Shown: piece by piece, positions 55,431 through 64,000 of the stretch
Position numbering within the stretch: position 1 is the first letter of the stretch
How the letters are laid out: each line of letters opens with the position of its first letter
DNA from: Clarireedia homoeocarpa
Lineage: Eukaryota; Ascomycota; Leotiomycetes; Helotiales; Rutstroemiaceae
Direction: 5' to 3'
Assembly (NCBI GenBank): GCA_001465935.1
Contig: LNKV01000049.1
Coordinates: forward strand, 62,001-126,000
Length of the DNA: 64,000 nt
Position numbers and translations under genes: made by a program
The notes under the pieces: generated by a model
Database searches by the model: none
Seen by the model: the letters and a program-made list of their open reading frames with translations, nothing else
Told to the model about the DNA's origin: nothing

Positions 55431-56232
55431 ATGTCGACTGAGAAGCCTACTATTCTTTTCGTGCCTGGAGCATGGCACCTTCCTGATGCCTTTGATGCTG
55501 TGAGAGAATCACTTAAGACTCTAAGTTATCCAACTGAAGCTGTGGCGCTGCCGTCCATTGGAGCTGAGCCCCCAAATAAAGACCTATCCGACGACGCCAC
55601 TCATACCCGGGCTGCCATTGAGAAGCTGGTCGATGCAGGAAAGAAAGTCGTCCTTGTTACTCACTCATATGGAGGGGTCGTTGGATCTTGTGCTGTCAAA
55701 GACCTGGGCTTTGTTCAGAGGAAGATTGCTGGAAAGGAAGGAGGTGTTATCAACTTTGTGTACTTGAGTGCATTTGCGCTACCGAAGGGCGTCAGTCTTC
55801 TTGATGCTCTTGGAGGTAACCCGCTTCCTTGGATGAACTTCAAGGTATGAATACTTTCGAAGTATCGATTGGTTTACTTATATTTTATAGGGTGACTACT
55901 GCTATGCCGAGACTCCTGAGAATATCTTCTACCATGATCTATCATCGGAAGACAAACAGAAATGGATTGCGAAACTCACACATACCTCCTCTGCCGTCTT
56001 CAGTGGCAAATCAACATACGAGCCTTGGAACCATATGCTATGTACTTTCATATTTTGCGAGGACGATAAGGCTATTCCCCTTTCAGTACAGCAAGGCATT
56101 GCAGGGACTATGGGAAGTGGTATCATGACTTTCAGAATTTTCGCATCGCACTCGCCGTTTTTGAGCACCCCCGACAAAGTGGTGGAGGGTATTGAGCTGG
56201 CTGTGAAGACTGGTTTGGAGAAGAGCCAATAG
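55431..56232 (+). CDS. Alpha/beta-hydrolase (AB_hydrolase_6-like esterase)
   Basis: Cytosolic hydrolase of 251 aa. Two exons: 55431-55844 and 55891-56232 (intron gtatga...ttatag). Strand 1 ends FVPGAWH (oxyanion region), the nucleophile elbow is VTHSYGG with Ser79, and the catalytic His is in FASHSPFLSTPDKV near the C-terminus. The acid is probably an Asp in FCEDDKAIPLSVQQG. No signal peptide. This small-esterase type is common in fungal accessory regions and is close to plant methyl-esterase-like folds. It does not carry the N- or C-terminal prion-like motif expected of an NLR-linked lipase. Substrate unknown. Confidence 0.88.
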
Positions 56233-57100
56233 ATTTAAACTTCATGAGTTGGAATCCTCCCAGAAGGCACGTGTCGGTAGATAGCGGGCAGAAAATAATG
56301 ACTTGGGGGCCAAAGATAGCGTGGTAATCTCTTTTTAGCAGCTGCCATTTGTTCTTTCAACAGTTGATTAAATTCAAAGCCAGGAGGTATTATCACCGAT
56401 GGGAAGAGACATCAGAGCTCGAAGTCTGGTTCTTGATTCGATATGCTGTATTTTATCAGATGATTGAAGACGGTTTTGCTTTCTAATTATTTTCTGTACC
56501 TGAGATTAGAAACTCCCCGCCGACTAATACTTTCATTTTCAGAACATTTCCTCCCGGTCATGTGCCAGAGACGTGAGGCTGAGGATTTATCATTGTGATT
56601 GCGTGGGCGTGTCGTCGATGAGCTAGACTCGTTTTGGTTAAGAGGAGAGAAAGTCTTTAAGCAAATTGATATTTCCGATTAAGAATTTTGGCACCCAGTC
56701 CACTCCCTTCATGTTACGTCGCGCTCAGCTAGTATTACGTGGCAGCGATACTAGGACGTGGTGGTTGTGAATCGAAAACTTGCAAGCAGGGGATTAGTTC
56801 TACTCGGTCAGGGGCTCCGGAGCGTTGGTAACTAAAAAGAAAACTAAAAGTACAAAATATTAGCTGGCTAGTACTAGCTGCAGCTAAGAAGCCGGGTTTT
56901 ATCCCAGAAGATTGAACAAAGTACTCCCTTTTATTTCTAAGTATATAGCTGCAGATAGGAGCTAGACCGCCTAGCAGAGGAGGTTGCTGGTCGCCGCAAG
57001 ACGATGAAGTGAAGTGCGAGTACCTATCACGGTAAAGCGCACTTCGACAACTGCGCCGAAGTTAGACCATTCCGGCATAGCAGCCCCTCGGACTGCTGGA
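56233..57100. other. Intergenic region
   Basis: 3' flank of the hydrolase and unannotated sequence; nothing recognised. Confidence 0.4.
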
Positions 57101-57260
57101 TCCGTATAACATAATCAGTCAATCAACACTGAGCCAGACTGAGCCAGACTGAGCCAACTGGTCCAGCGAGAACGAAGGTCTATATAAACAGAATGTATTT
57201 CCTTAGTATATGAAGCTTCGTGCTCAACTCAAATAGTAATTCTATTACTTAGTATTCTAT
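57101..57260. mobile_element. LTR fragment B
   Basis: Contains three GAGCCAGACT units (57130-57155) and the core GGTCTATATAAACAGAATGT ATTTCCTTAGTATATGAAGC then TTCGTGCTCAACTCAAATAG, shared with fragments A and C. Directly abuts fragment C. Boundaries approximate. Confidence 0.6.
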
Positions 57261-57480
57261 TGTTACGAACCTAAAACCCTGGAGGAAGTCATATGACGGC
57301 CGGTTGATCCAGCTGGACCGTACCGCAGAGGACGGAGGTCTATATAAGCAGAATGTATTTCCTTAGTATATAGAAGCTTCGTGGTCAACTAACCGAATTA
57401 AATTCAATTACTACTTGCTTACTATTCCACTTCCCTACTTGCTAGTCTGACAATAAACTACCTCCCGACCGTTGAAGTTG
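57261..57480. mobile_element. LTR fragment C
   Basis: Begins TGTTACGAAC like fragment A (TGTTACGAAT) and contains GGTCTATATAAGCAGAATGT ATTTCCTTAGTATATAGAAG. Tandem to fragment B, suggesting nested or recombined solo LTRs. Right boundary uncertain. Confidence 0.6.
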
Positions 57481-58122
57481 CTTAACAGCAAACCCAAGTT
57501 ACCTTGTTACCTGACAAGACAATTTTACCTAAGACAACTTCCAAGTGAGAACGTAATAAAGATCTAAAGACTAATTATTTAGTATTATACTAATAGTTAG
57601 ACAAAGGAATAAAATCATTAATAATATCTTTAATCTAAATAGAAGCCGGCTTTTTATATTGCAATATGACCTAAGCTAAGCTAAATTTACAACTTACTAC
57701 TTACTTACTACCCAGACAAGTAAGTTCAGAATAACAAGTTGAGAATATAAAGTAATAAAATCATTTTCATTCTTTTCCCCTTTCCCCCCTCCCTCTCCCC
57801 CCCCCCCCTCTCCCATTCCCATTCTTATACTACTACTTACTAGCTTTCATTTATCTATCCCTCTCTATCTGTTCAGCCGCCTATCTCCTCCTCTCCTTGT
57901 ACGTCCATCTGTGCGTCTGTGCGTCCTATATATCTACCACCATCATCTTTGCATCTGTCTCCGCCTCTCCTCGGATTATTCCCTTGTTTTCCACCACATC
58001 TCACCCTTTCATTTAATCTTTTTCATGCAGGTAATATTCAAACTAAATCTTTATATATACTTATCCACTCCACTCGATCCATCCATACATCTATCCTCTA
58101 CCACCGACTCCCTCCCACCCAC
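57481..58122. other. AT-rich then C/T-rich spacer
   Basis: AT-rich to about 57760, then a pyrimidine run (poly-C near 57800-57813) and the 3' flank of PAN2. No gene recognised. The frame at 57911-58435 is an antisense Pro-rich shadow of the glycine-rich PAN2 tail. Confidence 0.5.
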
Positions 58123-61100
58123 CTACCTCAACGGACTTCCTTTCCCAGGCGTCCACCCCCCTCCGCCCCCACCAAACCCTGAGCTCCCTCCTGTCCCCGG
58201 AGCCAGGCCCAACCCCAAAGGTCTCCTAACAGGTGTTACCGGTCCCTCTACACCACCGCCGCCACCACCACCCGCAGCATTACTATTCCCCACGGCGCCC
58301 CCACCCTCGGGCGGCGTATCACTCCTCGCAATTTCCCCACCACCACCACCCGACCCTGTAGGAACCTCCTTCCCGCCCTCCCTCTCCCTCTTCAAATTCG
58401 GCGGTTTGAAATTCCTCCCACTTCCCACCTTATAAATCTCCCTAATAATTTCCTCTAGCACCCCCGCATCCACATACTCCTCGTATTTCCTCCACAGCCT
58501 CAACGCCATCTTCGCATCCTCAATACTATCGTGCGTTTCGACCTGAATATCCTCCCTGAACAGATACCAACTGAGGAACGCGAGTCCTAATCTTCTGGGT
58601 TGATTTTTCATAAAGAAATAATGAATCGTGTCGATAACTTGAGATTTCGGGATGTAGATGTTGATGACGCGGAAATCGGTTTTGAGACCGTGACCCAGGA
58701 AGCGACAGCCGAGGTTGAGGAGGATCCAAAGCTTCTTGTAGGCGATTTTGAGAGAGACGAGGTTGTGACGGGAGGTGCGCGGGTCGAGGTCGCCGGGTTT
58801 GATGCCTGAGTAGGCGGTTAGGTAGTCCACGATGGGTTCTTTGATTATGATATAGTCATCGATGAATGGCAAGCCTTCGTCGTCACCGGAGCCGCGGAGA
58901 ACGGAGACACGGGCGAGAGCGTGAGCGGTGGGACGGATGGTTTCGCGCTCGCCGTCGGAGTTTACTTCGATTTCGGGTTGGCGGACTGAGACGAATTCGG
59001 CGTCGAGGGCGATTATGGTCCCTTCGGTAGGTGCTTCACGTTCGGTTAGGGTGCGGTAAGTTTTTTCTACGAAGCGATTGCTATGGTCATATTAGTATTG
59101 CGTCTGCTTTTGAAAAAAGGGAACGTACTTGTTGTCTTGATATAAAATAGAAGTATCCAGAGTGCGCTTCCATGTGTTGTCAACACGATTATTGTAATCT
59201 TTCACTTGATAAGTGATAACGGATGGTACTTTCCAAGTCGTGTTGAATGTCAAAGCCTCCTCTGTTGACATTCTAGAAACCAAGAAATCATTGAATAAAT
59301 ACCATTGGCTTTCGCCTGGTGCTGTCTGAGCTGAATGAGAAACTATTGATAGTTAACAACTGTTAGGATAAGATTTGCTGTGATATCTTTACCATTGATT
59401 AAAGATACGAGGTGCGGTTTCTCATGTTGCCCACTATCAATCTCTGCAGCAAGGCCTACCAAAGAATATACCGTAATATTGTGAGCACCTCTTTGCAGGT
59501 GAAGTCGTAAATCCTCGCCCTGGTAACAGAATATTTGCCCCTGGCTGATGATAACCCCAATTTCTTCTGGCAAACAGCCCGGAGTAGCCCAGAACTGCTT
59601 CGCCTCGGGAGTAACCACGCATGCATTAAGCATCAAAACTGCTGGTGCACTGTGAATGGTCTTTTTCGTTTGCACTGTTTGGTATTTTCTGCATGTCATA
59701 CACCACCCACGATTTGTCCCCTCACGTTCAATACTCGATTTTAATATTTCGGAGAAAGATCTTTTCGGTATTGGTGCTCTACCATTACGGTTATGAGGTT
59801 TCTATCACAGTTAACACAGCCTAGTAGGTAGTGATGAAATACGTACAAGTGAAGGTTGCGGGTAGATGAGGTCACCGTAGACAGTATTGCCAGGTCTTGT
59901 GTGCTCACTTTTGCATGCTACACATCGAATAGTGGTCGTGGCGGATGTAGAAAGTGCCTATAACGTTAGTCAAGAGGCGCTCGGCCTTCAGCAGAGGTAC
60001 TAACATGCCCAAGAGCATTCGAATAAGGATGAATGCTTCTGTAATCTTGACTCATCTTCTCAAGTAAGAATCGATCTAATTGCTGGAGCATGTTCGTGAG
60101 TGAAGCGCCCCGAGAGTCCTCCTCCAGTAAGCCCATCGGTCCGGCTGGCGACAGGTTAGATCTTTACAGCCATACCACGAATACACTCTTACCTTGTGGA
60201 TCATGACTGAAGGTCTTTAGTAGATTGGTAGCCTGACATGCAGTGCCCTCTGCCTTTTCAAGCATATCAAACAAAAATCCCATTTCGCACAGCAGACAAG
60301 AATCATTAATACAATTCGTTGCAGTATGTTGTAGTGCAAGATTTCTGAGTAGAGGTGTAAATCGCATCAACTGCAGTAAAGGATTTGCATATGAGTTTGA
60401 TATATGAGTCTCGAGGCCCGAGTATGGAGTATTGTTATAAAATCTGCACTGTATGAGTCTAGATAGCCCCAGAAGGGATAGAATCGCTTACCCAAAATCA
60501 AAATCATCCACACCATACTTGCTGTATTTGATCTCGACATTCCGATATAATGGATCAACTTGCGCTTTTAAGCTAGGGAGTTCTTTGAGCCCCGTCGCTT
60601 CAGCGAGATCACTGATCTTCCATTCGGGGACGGTATCGGCTTCTCGAGCCTTCTCACTTAAGAATTTCGGTGCTGGTATAGCTGCGGATGCCTTTTCCGA
60701 TATTCTCGTATTCTCAACTTGATTTCTTAAACCCTTTCTCGCATTTCGTCCATAGATAGCCCACTCGGTAGCTTTTGGCGATATGAGGAAACTCGAGTCA
60801 ACCTTTAGTGGCGGGGCACCAACCTCGAAGATCATATGACTGGGCCAGGCAGACAGAAGTTGTTCTCGGTAATATGGCATGCCGACGGTGCTCAGGGGGC
60901 TGCTCGGATTCTCAGTCAGTGAGTTCTCGACGACTAGCCGATTAACTTACGTATCATTCGACCATTCTGTATGAGTAGGTTTTTCATCAGGATCCGCGAA
61001 CTCAGTAGGAGTGCTGAGTTCAGCAAATCGAAGTCTCGTTGGCGAACCCCATATATGTACATTGCATTCGATATCTGATAAGGCAATAGCTTCTCCTGAT

Positions 61101-62244
61101 GGAGCTATCTCAAGGGATCTTAACGCAGTCAAAACATTTGCTTGTCTCACATTGCTTGTATTAACATTCATTAGATCCACTATATGCATTTGACCAGTTT
61201 GAGAAACGACTATGCTTGTCGTCAGCATTCGAGGATGCATTCTTACAAATGCTGCACCAGGAGGGAAAGGAATAGGAGGTAATGCGACCATTTTCTTCAG
61301 GTCAAACACATTGACCAGCGGATCAAGCATGTATGTTTGCTGCTGCCGTAGCGAAAACCCACAAGTGACTATGAAGTCATGCTGAGCATCCATATCGTTG
61401 ATGAGCGACGTGTGAGCTTGCCATGTCTTGATCAGACTGAAATTCAGCGGATCAAGTATGTTGACCGATCCGGTTTGTGTTGCGGCGCATAGATACCGAC
61501 TCCTCCTCATAATCTTGTAGTGGTCGGTGGTTGGTACCTAATCATTTAGAAGATATTCCCGCGTAGCCTCTGGTGTTAAATTACCTGTTTCGTTATGATT
61601 CCCTTGTCCACATCAATCACAAACATCTGGTCTTGTAACCCCGCAACAAGTATCTCTGAAGTTCCCTTGGAAGTGTAACTCATACATCGTAGATCCTTCA
61701 TATATTCATTACTATATCCACCAAGTAATCAGCACTGCCTCAGATATATGTGCCAGAATGACTCGTACGTGATATGCCATATGAATAAACCCCTCCTTGA
61801 CGCCATATGTACACTCTTCCCACCCACTGAAATCACACCCTTATCGTGAAAGAGGAATTGCCGCACAGGATCCGTTCCTGCCTTATAGGAGGTATAGGCT
61901 CGTAAATCGCGGCCGTAAAAACTCGAGACGCGTCCATATTCATCCCCAGTCCAGAACAGTTCCTGCGAGGTATCAAAAGCCCTTGCTGGAGCTTGCATAT
62001 GATCCGACAGCGCACCCGAAGGCGGCAGCGGAAGTCGGCTGACCTGAATAAAATCAGAACCATATCCTGTTAGGAAATCACTGGCCATCGCAGGCAATTG
62101 CTTCTCATGGGACAAAGAGATGACAAGGCTGCGATGCTATCCGCGAGTACTGTGGGCTAAAGAAAAGCGTCGCCTTTAGGGTGACAAGAAACTTATAGAC
62201 GAGACACGGAAACAGTGACTTACTTCCTCCCAATCGCCATCCAT
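58123..62244 (-). CDS. PAN2: PAN2 catalytic subunit of the Pan2-Pan3 deadenylase
   Basis: Cytoplasmic poly(A)-specific 3' exoribonuclease that starts mRNA deadenylation with Pan3 and Pab1. 1166 aa in 11 exons: 62244-62224, 62043-61769, 61711-61585, 61537-60951, 60899-60492, 60443-60193, 60144-60005, 59957-59847, 59801-59393, 59342-59129 and 59080-58123. Start MDGDWEE|VSRLPLPP, then ARAFDTSQELFWTGDEYGRV (WD40 part), a linker for Pan3, the pseudo-ubiquitin-hydrolase domain (YSGLETHISNSYANPLLQL to CEMGFLFDML and CVACKSE...CMTCRKYQ zinc-like cysteines) and the RNase domain. DEDDh residues: D874 and E876 (LDAEF), D983 (HGLKTDF), H1031 and D1036 (THDSIED). The C-terminal 110 residues are a Gly/Pro/Ser-rich tail. 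Divergent from the MFS gene. Confidence 0.95.
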
Positions 62245-62728
62245 GGCTCTAACTGAAATTCCCGTTACCACGCCATGGTTATGTATATAAAAAGTGGTAG
62301 CAAGCCCAAAAAATCGAATAAAGACGTCGGCGATGTCGATAAAGTTGATTGGGGGGTTCTAGTATTCTGCCACAAGGCACTTACCGCCATAGCAAGCCCT
62401 GGCAAGCTTCTGTAACAGTAAATAGAACCAAATCCCCACCCAGATTCCTCCAAATCCCGAACCCAACATCAGGAACGCGCGAGCGCCAAACGCTCAATCT
62501 TCGTTTCTCCAACTGGGCACATCTCGGCCGCTTGGAATTGTGCTTTGATCATAGTAAGTTCGTATTTCTCGTAGGTACATTTCTTATTTCTCCATGACAT
62601 CTCATCTTTATCAAGTGATTCACCATCTCCTTCATCATTTTTAATTGCCATCATACTAGCTGGCCAGCCCTCTTGGCTTGAATGAAAGACATCATTACCC
62701 CTCCATTCAGAACCTCCCAAACACCACT
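62245..62728. promoter_or_regulatory. Divergent promoter region PAN2 / MFS transporter
   Basis: 484 bp between divergent starts. No motif is assigned; short frames are not supported as genes. Confidence 0.45.
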
Positions 62729-64000
62729 ATGGATTTCTACGATTCTGCCTTCCTGGTATTGATCTCAGCTTGCGGTATTCTGACATGGCGCCAATACCAC
62801 ACGAAGGGAGATTCTGCAGAGGACAAGAGAAATGCGGATGTAGCGACGCCTTTAGCAAAGGCAGAAGCTAGCCGCTTTACCAAGCTATTCCTGACTGTGT
62901 ACTGTCTGGTAATGGCCTCAGACTGGCTTCAAGGTATTACTTTCCCCGATGTTGCGGTAACTCTGCTAATCTATCGCACAGGTCCATACGTATACAGCCT
63001 GTACCATGACCAATTCGGGCTCGACGAGAAGACCGTAGCGCTCCTCTTCACAACCGGCTTTCTCTCCGGCGGCATATCCGGTTATTTTGTGGGATCATTC
63101 GCCGATAAATATGGTCGGAAATCAGCATGTCTGGTATTCTGCCTTACCTATTCGCTATCCTGCTTCTCAACGCTTTCCCCTAATACTCCAATTCTATTTC
63201 TTGGGCGGATATTCGGAGGGTTGAGCACGAGTTTGATGTACAGCGCATTCGAGAGCTGGATGGTCACAGAATATCATAAGAGGAATATACAACAAACAGG
63301 AACCAGTTTGAGTACTATGTTTGGAATTATGACTACGCTGAATAGTGTCACTGCGATTCTTTCTGGTGTGTTTAGTGAATGGCTGGTTCAGATCACAAAT
63401 GATAGAAGGATGCCTTTCATGGCATCAGCTGCTCTTTTGGGACTTTCGGCATATGTGATTACAGTGTACTGGGTATGCTAGCCTATTTGCTAAATCTATA
63501 TCCGAATCATGGCTGACCATTGACCGCAGACCGAGAATTACGGCGATAGCGCAACCCAACAGAAGCCCACCAAGCCTAGACAAACGTCCTCTAGCCGACC
63601 CTCATCGCGCAGCTCATCGCCCACTCCTGTACCGAGAGCTCCTGCAGCGAACTCCTCCGTGATAAGCCTTGTCTTAACCAATCCACGAATTTTCACTCTT
63701 GGGCTCGCCTCTTGTTTCTTCGAAGGCTCCATGTACCTCTTTGTATTCTTCTGGACTCCTGCTTTAAAGTCCACCCAGTCCCCTACTGCACCCTCCTTAC
63801 CTCTCGGAATGATATTCGCATCTTTCATGGCGTCCGTGATGCTCGGCTCCCTCCTCTTCACACATCTTTCTCCGCTCATAGCAACCAAGCTTCCTCCTTC
63901 TAGACTTCTTACCCTTATATTCTCTACGGCGTCAATTACCCTTCTTATCCCATTGCTCACTAAGTCTGAACCGATGACTTTCTTAGCATTTTGTGTTTTT
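62729..64000 (+). CDS. MFS transporter, molybdate-anion (MFSD5-like) type, partial
   Basis: Major-facilitator membrane protein, 3' end outside the window. Exons: 62729-62933, 62982-63472 and 63530 to the edge. Start at MDFYDSAFLVL; a Met 17 codons upstream (62678) is open but gives a non-membrane extension. Helix 1 SAFLVLISACGILTWRQYH, then SDWLQGPYVYSLYHDQFGLDEK, the MFS signature GSFADKYGRKSAC and GRIFGGLSTSLMYSAFESWMVTEYH. The cytoplasmic loop QQKPTKPRQTSSSRPSSRSS precedes helix 7. Intron 1 is 48 bp, in frame and without stops, so it can be missed; the family motif LQGPYVY and a TGCTAAT branch show that it is removed. Family members carry molybdate. Confidence 0.85.

Noticed and set aside
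55431..56232. Alpha/beta-hydrolase as the NLR's partner effector (lipase-type)
   Set aside because: It is 7 kb from the NLR, is a small esterase-like fold and carries no motif like FQNANSGFQLGVNHG at either end.
57911..58435. 174-codon Pro-rich open frame on the plus strand
   Set aside because: It is antisense to the Gly-rich PAN2 tail and has the composition of its complement; no independent support.

Overview
The window comes from a filamentous ascomycete. Nearly every gene is split by short introns (about 45-130 bp) with GT/AG ends and CTAAY/CTGAY-like branch sites. The products are typical of Pezizomycotina: eRF3 with a Q/N/Y/G prion-like N-terminus, Dbf4, Icp55, ATG12, PAN2, a Yrb30-type RanGTP-binding protein, a Zn2Cys6 regulator, PTH11-like rhodopsin-domain proteins and a NACHT-ankyrin NLR. 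The Leotiomycetes (Helotiales) would fit, but the species cannot be named from sequence alone.

Layout. 0.6-14.9 kb is a mixed segment: GNAT acetyltransferase (+), rhodopsin-domain membrane protein (-), a 2-kb stretch with no recognised gene, APC-family permease (+), a broken SRPK-like kinase (+), a cluster of TA-flanked palindromic miniature elements, a zinc alcohol dehydrogenase (+) and a Zn2Cys6 regulator (-). 15.4-35.1 kb is the conserved core: Yrb30-like (-), SUP35/eRF3 (+), DBF4 (-), ICP55 (+), ATG12 (+), panB (-), UBC8 (+) and an STK32/YANK-type kinase (-). 35.1-43.8 kb is a gene desert of satellites with a decayed LTR-retrotransposon (LTR piece plus gag relic with five stops).

43.9-48.25 kb holds an intact 1374-residue NLR (amyloid-like N-terminal motif, NACHT, eight ankyrin repeats, long helical tail). 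Its last codons lie inside the terminal inverted repeat of a 0.6-kb TA-flanked element. A second rhodopsin-domain gene follows at 49.1-50.5 kb (-), then relics of Tc1/mariner and pogo/Fot1 transposases (51.3-53.7 kb), satellites, an alpha/beta-hydrolase (55.4-56.2 kb, +), more LTR fragments (57.1-57.5 kb), PAN2 (58.1-62.2 kb, -) and a partial MFS molybdate-type transporter (+) running off the right edge.

How genes relate: as usual in fungi there are no operons. SUP35/Yrb30-like, DBF4/ICP55 and PAN2/MFS are divergent pairs sharing intergenic promoters; ATG12 and panB converge with 134 bp between stop codons. The main contrast is between the conserved core (15-35 kb) and the repeat-rich compartment (35-58 kb), where CAA/CAG-to-TAA/TAG stops in transposon relics look like repeat-induced point mutation while the NLR stays open.

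Strongest observations: (i) UBC8 appears to be built from micro-exons of 8, 3 and 1 nt; (ii) an intact NLR with a possible prion-like signalling motif and a transposon-derived C-terminus; (iii) a family of TA-flanked palindromic MITEs. Exon models were worked out by hand from splice signals and reading-frame continuity; all are in frame from start to stop.
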